Assembly: GCF_000239275.1 (NCBI RefSeq) | Contig: NZ_JH417599.1 | Coordinates: 1 to 46,717 of the forward strand | Direction: 5' to 3' | Length of the DNA: 46,717 nt | Source of the DNA: Megasphaera geminata F0357 | GTDB taxonomy: Bacteria > Bacillota > Negativicutes > Veillonellales > Megasphaeraceae | In this document: positions 1 to 6,947 of the stretch, one piece after another | Numbering within the stretch: the stretch's first letter is position 1 | How the letters are laid out: the number at the start of each line of letters is the position of its first letter | Notes under the pieces: generated by a model | What the model saw: only the letters and a program-made list of their open reading frames with translations | Told to the model about the DNA's origin: nothing | The model's database searches: none | Made by a program: the position numbers and the translations under genes

Positions 1-2
1 AG

Positions 3-500
3 GTGGCCATGGCCAAGGAAATCGTCGACCTGAAGGCCGACAATAAAGAACTGCGCAAGCAGGTGGAAGAAATGAATGACCGGCTGAATGCGGTTCTCGG
101 CCTGCTTGATGCAGGCAAAACCAGGGATTTCCCGGATGTACCGGAAAACCACTGGGCTTATGAATATATCCGTGTTCTTGCCGGCAACGGCCTCATCCAG
201 GGGTATCCCGACGGTACCTTCGGCGGCGATCGTTCCATGACGCGGTATGAATTTGCCGCTCTCCTTTACAGGGCGCTGAAGAACGGGGCTCCCGTCGATG
301 ACACGATGGACAGGGCTATGAATGAGTTCGAGCCGGAATTGCGTCAGATCCGTGCAGACCGCATCCGTGTGGATCGCGTTTCCGGTAAGGACAATGACCG
401 GAATAAGGTGGAACGTGTACACATCAACAATGACGATAACAAGGATAACAATGATTATCGTGATGTGTACGGCTCCCGTATTTCCGCCGAAATGAAATAA
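3..500 (+). CDS. S-layer homology (SLH) domain protein, 5' end cut by window edge
   Basis: This is the 3' part of a gene that probably begins before the window. The reading frame is open from the first bases and no ribosome binding site precedes the in-frame GTG/ATG codons near position 3. Residues 5-35 form a heptad-like, charged coiled coil (KEIVDLKADNKELRKQVEE). They are followed by one clear SLH repeat at about residues 43-90, with FPDVPENHWAYEYI, GYPDGTFGGDR and TRYEFAALLYRAL. The tail is very rich in Asp, Asn and Arg. In Negativicutes, SLH domains tether outer-membrane proteins to polyamine-modified peptidoglycan, so a cell-envelope anchoring role is likely (family knowledge). Whether the lost N-terminus carries a signal peptide or further SLH repeats cannot be seen. 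A strong hairpin terminator follows. Confidence 0.8.
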   Translation: MAMAKEIVDLKADNKELRKQVEEMNDRLNAVLGLLDAGKTRDFPDVPENHWAYEYIRVLAGNGLIQGYPDGTFGGDRSMTRYEFAALLYRALKNGAPVDDTMDRAMNEFEPELRQIRADRIRVDRVSGKDNDRNKVERVHINNDDNKDNNDYRDVYGSRISAEMK

Positions 501-544
501 TGTATTGCCCGTAAAACTTCCGGCAGATGCCGGAGAATATCTAA

Positions 545-585
545 AAACAAGAGCACCGACCCATACGGGGCGGTGCTCTTGTTTT
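545..585. terminator. Rho-independent terminator after the SLH gene
   Basis: The arms AAAACAAGAGCACCG (545-559) and CGGTGCTCTTGTTTT (571-585) form a 15-bp perfect stem around an 11-nt loop. The A-run and T-run at its foot let it work in both directions. It ends the SLH gene on the plus strand and could back up the thiolase terminator on the minus strand. Confidence 0.85.
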
Positions 586-595
586 ACAACTACAA

Positions 596-627
596 AAAAA
601 GAGTTCCCCATTGAAGGGAACTCTTTT
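596..627 (-). terminator. Terminator of the thiolase gene
   Basis: The arms AAAAAGAGTTCCC (596-608) and GGGAACTCTTTT (616-627) form a stem. Read on the minus strand it is followed by a run of T residues. It lies about 40 nt past the thiolase stop codon. Confidence 0.85.
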
Positions 628-666
628 AGACTGCTATCCGGCGAAGCGGGCGCTCCGGAGGATAGG

Positions 667-1851
667 TTACTGATTGTTTTCCACTATGCAGGCCGTGCCC
701 TGGCCGCCGCCGATGCAAAGTGTTGCCAGGCCGTATTTGCCACCTTTTTCTTTAAGGCCGTAGAGCAGGGTTACGAGAATCCGGGCACCGGACGCACCGA
801 TCGGATGACCGAGAGCGATAGCGCCGCCGTGGATGTTGACTTTGCTCATATCGAAGCCGAGTTCCCTGCAGCAGTATGCCGCCTGTGCACCGAACGCTTC
901 GTTAGCTTCAATGAGGTCGAGATCGCTGCCCTTGAGGCCCGCTTTTTCAAGCGCTTTGCGGGAAGAGGGAACGGGGCCCGTACCCATGATAGCGGGATCA
1001 ACGCCTGCAGATGCATAGCTCTTAATCGTTGCGAGCGGTTTGATGCCGAGTTCTTTTGCCTTGTCGGCGGACATGATGACAAATGCGGCCGCGCCGTCGT
1101 TGATGCCGGATGCATTACCTGCCGTGACCGTACCGCCGTCGCGTTTGAAGGCCGGTTTTAATTTGCCCAGGGCTTCCGCCGTTACGCCTTCGCGCGGGAA
1201 TTCATCCGTATCTACAATGATATCGCCCTTCTTGCCGTGAATGACGACAGGAACGATTTGATCTTTAAACGTACCCGATTTAATGGCTTCGACAGCTCTG
1301 GCCTGAGAGGTTGCGGACAATTCATCCTGCATTTCACGGGTTATACCGAATTTTTCAGCTACGTTTTCAGCCGTAATACCCATGTGGTAGTTGTTGAATG
1401 CGTCCCACAACCCGTCTTTAATCATTCCGTCCACGAGTTTGCCGTCGCCCATACGATAGCCCCAACGGGCTTTCTGTACGAGGTAGGGAGCCTGGGACAT
1501 GTTTTCCATGCCGCCCGCCACAACAACGTCAACGTCGCCGGCTTTGATCATTTGTGCTGCCAGAGATACGCAACGGAGGCCGGAACCGCAGACTTTGTTA
1601 ATCGTCATTGCCGGAGTTTCAACGGGCATGCCGACTTTGATCATAGCCTGACGAGCCGGGTTCTGACCGAGGCCGGCCTGCAATACATTGCCCATGACCA
1701 CTTCGTCGACGGCGTCTTTGGCAATGCCCGCGCGTTTAATGGCTTCTTCGATTACGACCGCGCCGAGTTCGACGGCAGAGACATCTTTGAAAGCACCGCC
1801 ATATTTACCGATAGCTGTACGGCATGCGCTTACGATTACTACATCTTTCAT
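667..1851 (-). CDS. thlA: Acetyl-CoA acetyltransferase (thiolase)
   Basis: The 394-residue product has the full length of biosynthetic thiolases. It would condense two acetyl-CoA to acetoacetyl-CoA, the entry step of butyrate/caproate-type fermentation, in the cytoplasm. The nucleophilic cysteine is C88 in [10 protein letters not shown]. The second catalytic pair is H349 in [10 protein letters not shown] and C379 in LCIGGGQG. The start ATG at 1851 follows AAAGGGTGG at a normal distance on the minus strand. The gene stands alone: its own terminator lies downstream and about 300 nt of non-coding DNA precede it. A Rex-like palindrome lies 80-97 nt upstream, which would fit redox control. The usual partners (3-hydroxybutyryl-CoA dehydrogenase, crotonase) are not in this window. 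The alternative symbol atoB/phaA is possible, since the sequence alone does not separate these uses. Confidence 0.93.
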   Translation of the reverse strand: MKDVVIVSACRTAIGKYGGAFKDVSAVELGAVVIEEAIKRAGIAKDAVDEVVMGNVLQAGLGQNPARQAMIKVGMPVETPAMTINKVCGSGLRCVSLAAQMIKAGDVDVVVAGGMENMSQAPYLVQKARWGYRMGDGKLVDGMIKDGLWDAFNNYHMGITAENVAEKFGITREMQDELSATSQARAVEAIKSGTFKDQIVPVVIHGKKGDIIVDTDEFPREGVTAEALGKLKPAFKRDGGTVTAGNASGINDGAAAFVIMSADKAKELGIKPLATIKSYASAGVDPAIMGTGPVPSSRKALEKAGLKGSDLDLIEANEAFGAQAAYCCRELGFDMSKVNIHGGAIALGHPIGASGARILVTLLYGLKEKGGKYGLATLCIGGGQGTACIVENNQ

Positions 1852-1930
1852 TGAATACCACCCTTTCTCGTCATATCTTATAGATTAAACAAACACATAA
1901 GTAAGGTAATAAGCAGACCGGAATCAAAAC

Positions 1931-1948
1931 TTGTTCTTGATTTCACAA
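1931..1948. promoter_or_regulatory. Candidate Rex-type redox operator upstream of thiolase
   Basis: The 18-bp sequence TTGTTCTTGATTTCACAA has a perfect Rex half-site (TTCACAA, i.e. TTGTGAA on the minus strand) and a partial second half (TTGT...). The outer four bases are palindromic. Rex represses fermentation genes, including thiolase, in clostridia at high NAD+/NADH. The site is 80-97 nt before the thiolase start codon. Only one half-site matches fully, so this is a suggestion. Confidence 0.35.
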
Positions 1949-2126
1949 TCTCTATGTCTATATAGTATATTTTTTCATCTGTAATTACAAGGGAAAAATA
2001 TAATATCCTTATGCCGAATTATCATCATAAAAGGAAAACATCCATTATAGGTAATACATAAAAACTAAAGCCGTATATAAAATATGTCCAGATGCATATG
2101 TGCGAAATATCACATACAAGAAGACA

Positions 2127-2157
2127 AAAAAAGCATCTTCCGCAGAAGATGCTTTTT
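2127..2157 (-). terminator. Terminator of the small membrane-peptide gene
   Basis: The arms AAAAAAGCATCTTC (2127-2140) and GAAGATGCTTTTT (2145-2157) enclose a CGCA loop. On the minus strand the stem is followed by seven T residues. It begins about 20 nt after the stop codon of the 27-residue reading frame at 2179-2262. Its presence shows that a minus-strand transcript ends here. Confidence 0.85.
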
Positions 2158-2178
2158 AAGGATTGATGGAAGTTATGC

Positions 2179-2262
2179 TTAGAAAAGATTTGCGATGAAG
2201 CTGTATCCCAATAAGATCGCCATGGAAACAATCAATTTTGTGTTATCGCTGACGTGTGTCAT
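2179..2262 (-). CDS. 27-residue single-pass membrane peptide, unknown function
   Basis: I do not recognise this gene. The reading frame begins with ATG at 2262, preceded by AGGAAAGGGG and an 8-nt spacer on the minus strand, which is a strong ribosome binding site. It ends with TAA at 2179. The peptide starts MTHVSDNTK (polar), continues with a hydrophobic stretch LIVSMAILLGYSFIANL and ends in Phe, so it looks like a small inner-membrane peptide with a short outside or cytosolic head. A strong terminator follows directly and a candidate promoter lies about 110 nt upstream, giving a complete monocistronic unit of about 250 nt. Alternatives are a leader peptide, a type I toxin peptide, or the 5' mark of a small regulatory RNA. 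Translation is inferred from the ribosome binding site only. Confidence 0.55.
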   Translation of the reverse strand: MTHVSDNTKLIVSMAILLGYSFIANLF

Positions 2263-2370
2263 GTTAAGATCCCCTTTCCTGGAATTGTATCTTCACATAA
2301 ATATTGTTTAAAAGTTGCAGATAAAGTAAGTTCTATGAAGAACATCCTTTATTTGTCTATATCTTACCAC

Positions 2371-2398
2371 GCATGTAAATAAAATCAACGACCTAAAA
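2371..2398 (-). promoter_or_regulatory. Candidate promoter for the 27-residue peptide
   Basis: On the minus strand TTGATT (2398-2393) and TAAGAT (2376-2371) are separated by 16 nt. The match is moderate (four of six in the -10 box). The predicted 5' untranslated region would be about 100 nt. The DNA from here to 2663 is A+T-rich and I see no gene in it. Confidence 0.35.
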
Positions 2399-2663
2399 AG
2401 TTATTGTTACCCCTTCAAAATGATATAAAGTAATGGACGGACAGGAGAAATTGCTATAATAGGCGATTCATAGGCTGCTTTGTTTAATCTATAAGGATAT
2501 GGACGAAGATTTAATTTAAAAATTTAAGTAATAAAAATTTATATAAGATCATTAATTATGTGGAAATTAAAATTAAAAAGAAAATACCTTAAAATATAAT
2601 GGATTAATCGGGGTCGTGATAAAAGTATCATGTCCCTGCGATTGTATTTCCGGGCAACTGAGC

Positions 2664-2692
2664 TCGACAGCATGAAGTACGGTCTATATAAT
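2664..2692 (+). promoter_or_regulatory. Sigma-A promoter for the 2720 gene and dGTPase
   Basis: TCGACA (2664-2669) and a perfect TATAAT (2687-2692) are separated by exactly 17 nt. Transcription would start near 2699, just before the ribosome binding site GGGAGGAAA and the ATG at 2720. Confidence 0.75.
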
Positions 2693-2719
2693 AAAACATA
2701 ACAGCGGGAGGAAACAGAA

Positions 2720-3364
2720 ATGGGATTTTTAAACGGCATTTTCGGAAAACTGTCCTTAGAGCCTGTGGATACAAAAATATATGATGAGGCGTTAGCTCTG
2801 TTTAATGACGAAGCGGCGCAGAATGCGACCGCGGAGGAGGTCGAGAGGCGCAGTATTGTTAACGGGTTGTGTTGTGACACTTTGCCTGACGGAGAGGGGG
2901 AGTTCGGATTTGCCCGAACCAATCCCGTTCCGGTGAACGGGTTGTTCGGAGCATGGTCGTATCTGTCGCGTCTTCGTTCCCTGCGGACGGGCGGGCCCGT
3001 TTATTTCCAACTGGCGGAGCGGGACGGTTCGCTGGCGCTGTTTGAAGTGATCAGCCGCAGCGGCAGTAACGCTTTCGATCTGTGGTTCAGCCTCTGTCAT
3101 CCGCGTCGGTCGCATAATGTCCCGGAAGGATATATTCTGGAAAGGGAAGCCGTATTGCCGCGGGGTATAACGACGACGGCCGATACTTTCCCGAAAGGCT
3201 TGTATAGGGAAATACTGAAAGAGGCGAAGCGGCGGCTCCACGTGAAGGTGGCCGATAAGGAAAGTAAATACATTGACACGGAGCAGGCCCTTGCCGGCCT
3301 GGAAACGCTTCGCGCCGAAAGGAGGCACAATGAAAAATGCTTTTGCCGCCGTTCGGATGGATGA
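2720..3364 (+). CDS. Conserved-looking hypothetical protein, 214 residues
   Basis: I do not recognise the family. The gene has a good promoter at 2664-2692, a strong ribosome binding site (GGGAGGAAAC) and normal codon use for this region, so it is a real gene. The product looks soluble: it has no signal peptide or membrane segment. It starts MGFLNGIFGKLSLEPVD and has a central segment AWSYLSRLRSLRTGGPVYF followed by a mixed alpha/beta pattern. The C-terminal third is basic and helical (LYREILKEAKRRLHVKV), with a Cys pair near the end (EKCFCRR). The last 35 nt overlap the dGTPase start, so the two are translationally coupled and may share a nucleotide-related role. This is inference from position only. 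Confidence 0.75.
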   Translation: MGFLNGIFGKLSLEPVDTKIYDEALALFNDEAAQNATAEEVERRSIVNGLCCDTLPDGEGEFGFARTNPVPVNGLFGAWSYLSRLRSLRTGGPVYFQLAERDGSLALFEVISRSGSNAFDLWFSLCHPRRSHNVPEGYILEREAVLPRGITTTADTFPKGLYREILKEAKRRLHVKVADKESKYIDTEQALAGLETLRAERRHNEKCFCRRSDG

Positions 3365-4562
3365 ACGCCATCCGAACTGGTCATATGCTTCTGCCCGCAA
3401 GGGGAATCTCTACACGCGGCACGGTGATTTCCGTACTGAATTCGGCAGAGATTATACGCGTATTATCCATTCGCTCGCATACAGCCGTTTAAAACATAAG
3501 ACACAGGTATTTTTTACGACGAAAAATGATCATATTTCGACGCGGATCGACCATGTGAACCAAGTCAATTCCGTAAGCAATACGATCGGCGTTTATTTGG
3601 GGCTAAACACGGAGCTTATCAGCGCCATTGCCCTCGGTCATGATTTGGGCCATTCGCCCTTCGGACATCTCGGTGAACGGGTATTGCAGAAAATCAGCCG
3701 GGATGAGCTGGGCAAAACGTTCTGGCATGAGCAGCAGGGACTGCGTGTTGTCGATGAAATTGAAACGCTTCTTGATCCGGCGGGAAAGACGCAGAATCTC
3801 ATGTTGACGTATGCCGTGCGGGACGGCATTATCAGCCATTGCGGCGAAGTGAGTTCTACGGTTATCAGGCCGCGGGAGGAAGCGATGGACCTGGTCGATA
3901 TTACGCGGCCGAGTCAGTATGCGCCGTACACGTGGGAAGGATGCGTTGTAAAAATAGCCGATAAAATAGCTTATCTGGGCAGGGATATTGAAGATGCCGT
4001 GCGTTTGCGTATTTTAAAGGAAGACGGCAAGCCCTTGCAGGACCTGCTCTGCGAGTTGAACAGCCACTTCCATGAAAATATGCAGTCCGTCACCAATACG
4101 TCCATTATGTACCCGTTGATTACGGATATTTGCCGGGAGAGCTCACCGGATAAGGGGATCGTCTTGTCTGAAGCGCATATTAAGTTGATGGATACGGTTA
4201 TGCGCTTTAATTATGAGTATATATATAAAAACAAGCGCTTGGAAATTTATCATAACTACGCGCAGCTTATTTTGGAATCCATTTATAATCTGCTTCAGGA
4301 ATGTTACGGCAGTACCCGCACGATGGATAATATTCGCCGCCTCAGCGAAGCGTATCCGACTTTAGGGCGGCATTTTGAAAAGAGAATGATGAAATTTTCC
4401 GATATCGGCCGGGCCGAGGCGAACCCTGAGGAATACGGGAATGACGTTATTTATCACATCGGCGAAAGCGAGGCCGATTACAAGAAAGCCTGCATAGACT
4501 ATATTGCGGGCATGACCGACACGTATGCCGAGAAAATTTTCGGGGAAATGACGACCTTTTAG
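3330..4562 (+). CDS. dgt: dGTP triphosphohydrolase-like HD protein
   Basis: The product is 410 residues, the usual size of bacterial dGTPase-like proteins, which cleave dGTP (or other dNTPs) to the deoxynucleoside and triphosphate. The start chosen is ATG 3330, five nt after AGGAGG; an in-frame start at 3273 lacks a ribosome binding site. The N-terminal signature YSRLKHKTQVF (residues 51-61) supplies the first metal-binding arginine/histidine region. HDLGHSPFGHLGE (104-116) is the HD metal site. A conserved DKIAYLGRDIEDAVR segment follows. The gene overlaps the preceding unknown gene by 35 nt and is followed by the infC promoter, so it closes the transcription unit. The substrate could be any dNTP, because the family name overstates specificity. 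Confidence 0.9.
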   Translation: MKNAFAAVRMDERHPNWSYASARKGNLYTRHGDFRTEFGRDYTRIIHSLAYSRLKHKTQVFFTTKNDHISTRIDHVNQVNSVSNTIGVYLGLNTELISAIALGHDLGHSPFGHLGERVLQKISRDELGKTFWHEQQGLRVVDEIETLLDPAGKTQNLMLTYAVRDGIISHCGEVSSTVIRPREEAMDLVDITRPSQYAPYTWEGCVVKIADKIAYLGRDIEDAVRLRILKEDGKPLQDLLCELNSHFHENMQSVTNTSIMYPLITDICRESSPDKGIVLSEAHIKLMDTVMRFNYEYIYKNKRLEIYHNYAQLILESIYNLLQECYGSTRTMDNIRRLSEAYPTLGRHFEKRMMKFSDIGRAEANPEEYGNDVIYHIGESEADYKKACIDYIAGMTDTYAEKIFGEMTTF

Positions 4563-4572
4563 AGAAGAAACC

Positions 4573-4601
4573 TTGACTTTAATGAGTCGTATTGGTATAA
4601 T
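4573..4601 (+). promoter_or_regulatory. Promoter of the infC-rpmI-rplT operon
   Basis: TTGACT (4573-4578) and TATAAT (4596-4601) are separated by 17 nt, a near-consensus sigma-A promoter. It begins 10 nt past the dgt stop codon and drives the IF-3/L35/L20 operon through a leader of about 120 nt. Confidence 0.9.
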
Positions 4602-4607
4602 TTCTTA

Positions 4608-4732
4608 TGTTAAAGATTAAGCAGAAGCCGTCCGCTTCTCACCTTACATGGCGTTCGTGTTACTAAGGTCGTCTCTTGCGCAGATATGAGCGGATAGCCA
4701 TGCTATTCGCTCTTTTTTTGCGGAGGTGAAAG
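4608..4732 (+). ncRNA. infC leader with attenuator hairpin (L20-leader type)
   Basis: The untranslated leader contains a small hairpin (AGAAGC 4623-4628 with GCTTCT 4634-4639) and a longer pairing (ACCTTA 4641-4646 with TAAGGT 4664-4669). It ends in a terminator: GAGCGGATAGC (4688-4698) pairs with GCTATTCGCTC (4702-4712) with one G-U pair, followed by seven T (4713-4719). In Firmicutes the infC leader is autoregulated, by L20 binding that promotes premature termination. The position and terminator fit this class. The L20-binding mimic itself is not something I can confirm by eye. Confidence 0.75.
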
Positions 4733-5251
4733 ATTATTAGTAAGGAATTGCGTATCAACGAACAAATCAGAGCCAAGGATGTGCGCTTGGTCAGTGATAC
4801 GAATGAACAGCTCGGTGTTATGTCTTTGCGCTCTGCACGCCAGATTGCGGAAGAACGCCGTCTGGATTTGGTGGAAGTGGCTTCCAACGCGAACCCGCCC
4901 GTATGCCGCATTATGAATTACGGTAAGTACCGTTATGAACAGCAGAAACGGGAAAAGGAAGCAAAAAAGAAACAGAAAGTGTTTACCCTTAAGGAAGTTA
5001 AGCTGCGTCCCAATATTGAAGACCATGATTTTTACGTGAAGATGAAGGCGGCGCAGCGTTTCCTGGACGAAGGCAGCAAGGTGAAGGTTACGATTATGTT
5101 CAGGGGCCGTGAAATGAGCCATCCCGAATTGGGCGAAAAGCTGCTCGTCCGTTTTGCAGATGAGTTGAAAGAAGTCGCCCATGTTGAAAAGGCGCCTAAG
5201 ATAGAAGGCAGAAATATGACCATGGTCATTGCTGCCAATAAGGCGAAGTAA
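4733..5251 (+). CDS. infC: Translation initiation factor IF-3 (AUU start)
   Basis: IF-3 binds the 30S subunit and checks the initiator tRNA and start codon. The frame contains no ATG or GTG in the right place. The product matches IF-3 when begun at ATT 4733, six nt after GGAGG (4722-4726), giving (M)[13 protein letters not shown], the same MISK opening as in Bacillus IF-3. The product is 172 residues with the N-domain motif [19 protein letters not shown], the linker [10 protein letters not shown] and the C-domain ([14 protein letters not shown]). An AUU start is the known device by which IF-3 represses its own translation. TTG 4748 is the next possible start but would remove conserved residues. 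The gene is followed by rpmI and rplT, the conserved operon order. Confidence 0.95.
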   Translation: MISKELRINEQIRAKDVRLVSDTNEQLGVMSLRSARQIAEERRLDLVEVASNANPPVCRIMNYGKYRYEQQKREKEAKKKQKVFTLKEVKLRPNIEDHDFYVKMKAAQRFLDEGSKVKVTIMFRGREMSHPELGEKLLVRFADELKEVAHVEKAPKIEGRNMTMVIAANKAK

Positions 5252-5267
5252 GAGGAGGAATTTTATA

Positions 5268-5465
5268 ATGGGGAAATTGAAAACCCGCCGTGCTGCGGCA
5301 AAACGTTTTAATGTGACAGGTACAGGTAAATTCAAACGCGCCAAGGCTTATAAGAGCCATATTTTGGAAAAGAAGTCTCCGAAGCGTAAACGTAATCTTC
5401 GCAAAGCGACTCTTGTCGCCAAGAGCTACATTGAAACAGTGCGCAAGATGTGCCCGTTTGTTTAA
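5268..5465 (+). CDS. rpmI: Ribosomal protein L35 (bL35)
   Basis: This is a 65-residue, highly basic protein of the large subunit. Its hallmarks are [14 protein letters not shown] at the start and [16 protein letters not shown] in the middle. ATG 5268 is preceded by GAGGAGG at 5252-5258, directly after the infC stop. An upstream in-frame extension to 5229 would overlap infC and is not supported. Middle gene of infC-rpmI-rplT. Confidence 0.96.
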   Translation: MGKLKTRRAAAKRFNVTGTGKFKRAKAYKSHILEKKSPKRKRNLRKATLVAKSYIETVRKMCPFV

Positions 5466-5503
5466 TCCGTTTGACAGTACTGTAAGAGTGGGAGGAATAT
5501 ATA

Positions 5504-5854
5504 ATGGCCAGAATTAAAGTTGGCGTTACAGCACACGCCCGTCATAAAAAAATCATTAAGATGGCAAAAGGGTATCGCGGTACACGCAGCCGTCTTTTCA
5601 AAAAAGCTAATGAAAGCGTAATGAAGGCGCTCTTTTATGCGCGTCGCGACCGGCGCCAGAAAAAACGTGAATTCCGCAAGTTATGGATTACGCGTATCAA
5701 TGCGGCAACCCGCGCAAACGGCATGAGTTACAGCCGCTTTATTAACGGTTTGATGAAGGCCGGCGTGATCGTCAACCGTAAAATGTTGGCTGATCTTGCT
5801 GTAAACGATGCGGCTGCATTTACTAAACTGGTGGAATTGGCAAAAGCGCAGTAA
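5504..5854 (+). CDS. rplT: Ribosomal protein L20 (bL20)
   Basis: The 116-residue protein has the L20 signature: an N-terminal [17 protein letters not shown] arm and [17 protein letters not shown]. It binds 23S rRNA early in assembly and is the expected repressor of the infC leader. The start ATG follows GGGAGGAA. A GGACCGCAC/GTGCGGTCC terminator follows 13 nt after the stop codon. Confidence 0.97.
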   Translation: MARIKVGVTAHARHKKIIKMAKGYRGTRSRLFKKANESVMKALFYARRDRRQKKREFRKLWITRINAATRANGMSYSRFINGLMKAGVIVNRKMLADLAVNDAAAFTKLVELAKAQ

Positions 5855-5867
5855 TATACTGAAGCAT

Positions 5868-5895
5868 GGACCGCACGTAACGGTGCGGTCCTTTT
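5868..5895 (+). terminator. Terminator of the infC operon
   Basis: GGACCGCAC (5868-5876) pairs with GTGCGGTCC (5883-5891), followed by TTTT. It separates the ribosomal operon from trmL. Confidence 0.85.
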
Positions 5896-6044
5896 GTATG
5901 ATTACACATCTCTTTTTCTGGCGGCATGAGCCGTTTCTTCATTGAACCTCCCTGTTAAGCGGGCAGTTGGCTTTCTTATGATATTTTATGATAAAATGTC
6001 CAGAGGATTTATGAAAGAACGGTTCTGAAAAGAAGCGCGATTTC

Positions 6045-6073
6045 TTGTCTTTGCACTCTGTATCCTGTACAAT
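6045..6073 (+). promoter_or_regulatory. Promoter of trmL
   Basis: TTGTCT (6045-6050) and TACAAT (6068-6073) are 17 nt apart, with a TG pair just before the -10 box. Transcription would begin near 6080, which places the in-frame ATG at 6079 outside or at the very edge of the mRNA. This supports the start at 6094. Confidence 0.6.
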
Positions 6074-6093
6074 TACAAATGGAGCGTGACGCA

Positions 6094-6579
6094 ATGCATA
6101 TTGTAATGGTGGAACCGGAGATTCCCGGCAATACAGGTAATATTTCCCGCCTGTGCGCGGCTAATCATATAACCTTGCATCTTGTAAAGCCGTTGGGTTT
6201 TTCTTTGGAAGACAGATATTTGAAACGGGCCGGGCTTGATTATTGGGATCTGCTCAGGCTGGAAGTGCATGAGAACTTTGCGGCGCTTCAAATGAAGTAC
6301 CCGGATAATCGATATTTTTATTTAACGACGAAGGCTGAACGGTGCTATGCGGATATTGCGTTTCTCCCTGAGGATATGCTTGTTTTCGGAAAGGAAACGA
6401 AAGGGCTGCCCGAAGAGTTGTTGAAGGCCAATAGGGAGCACTGTTTCCGTATTCCCATGATTGACGAGGCGCGGAGTCTCAATTTGTCCAACGCGGTTGC
6501 CATTGTTTCGTATGAAGCGCTGCGTCAGCTTGATTTCCCCGACCTTGCCAAAAGCGGCAGGGGAATAGAGAATTTGTAA
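6094..6579 (+). CDS. trmL: tRNA (cytidine(34)-2'-O)-methyltransferase
   Basis: This is a SPOUT-fold methyltransferase of 161 residues that methylates the 2'-O of the wobble base in tRNA-Leu isoacceptors. Motifs seen are MHIVMVEPEIPGNTGNISRLC at the N-terminus, LVFGKETKGLPEELL in the middle, and the knot region RIPMIDEARSLNLSNAVAIVSYEALRQ at the end. The start at 6094 follows GGAG by nine nt; starting at 6079 would add five residues not typical of the family. Probably cotranscribed with the ylbF-like gene 17 nt downstream. Confidence 0.92.
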   Translation: MHIVMVEPEIPGNTGNISRLCAANHITLHLVKPLGFSLEDRYLKRAGLDYWDLLRLEVHENFAALQMKYPDNRYFYLTTKAERCYADIAFLPEDMLVFGKETKGLPEELLKANREHCFRIPMIDEARSLNLSNAVAIVSYEALRQLDFPDLAKSGRGIENL

Positions 6580-6596
6580 TAAGAGAGGGTTCCGGC

Positions 6597-6947
6597 ATGG
6601 AAGAAGTATATGTGAAAGCAAATGAGTTGGCTACGGCAATCGGTGCGTGCGAAGGGTATAAAAAGCTCCTTGCCGCCGGCGAAAAATTGGCGGGGGAAGA
6701 ACCGACACGCAAGAACGTACGCGATTTTCTCGTCTTGCAGGCTAAGCTTGCGTACGCACAGTCCATGGGCGATAAGCCGATTAAGAAAAAGGTTGAAGAC
6801 TTGAACCGTTTGGCGGAAATTCTTAAAAATAAACCTGTAGCCATGGAATATTTACAGGCGTATAACGCATGGCAGTCGAAGGCCGGCGAAATTTATCAGA
6901 TTATTCAGAATTCCATGGCGGAAGGGATGAGCATTCTTGACCAGTAA
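6597..6947 (+). CDS. YlbF/YmcA family regulatory protein
   Basis: The 116-residue helical protein has the YlbF-type pattern: an N-terminal helix (YVKANELATAIGACEGYKKL), the FLVLQAKLAYAQSMGDKP loop and a final helix with YLQAYNAWQSKAGEIYQIIQ. In Bacillus the YlbF-YmcA-YaaT complex modulates RNase Y processing and thereby sporulation, competence and biofilm genes. In a non-sporulating coccus only an RNA-turnover role is reasonable. The start follows GAGAGGG. Its 3' end overlaps murB by 11 nt, so the two are coupled. Confidence 0.82.
   Translation: MEEVYVKANELATAIGACEGYKKLLAAGEKLAGEEPTRKNVRDFLVLQAKLAYAQSMGDKPIKKKVEDLNRLAEILKNKPVAMEYLQAYNAWQSKAGEIYQIIQNSMAEGMSILDQ

Noticed and set aside
667-1854. 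Long plus-strand reading frames opposite the thiolase gene
   Set aside because: They are shadows: the minus-strand frame encodes a complete thiolase with active-site residues, and the plus-strand products match nothing and lack ribosome binding sites.
2025-2231. 68-codon minus-strand frame rich in Phe and Cys
   Set aside because: It runs through the terminator hairpin at 2127-2157 and overlaps the better-supported 27-codon gene in another frame; it has no ribosome binding site.
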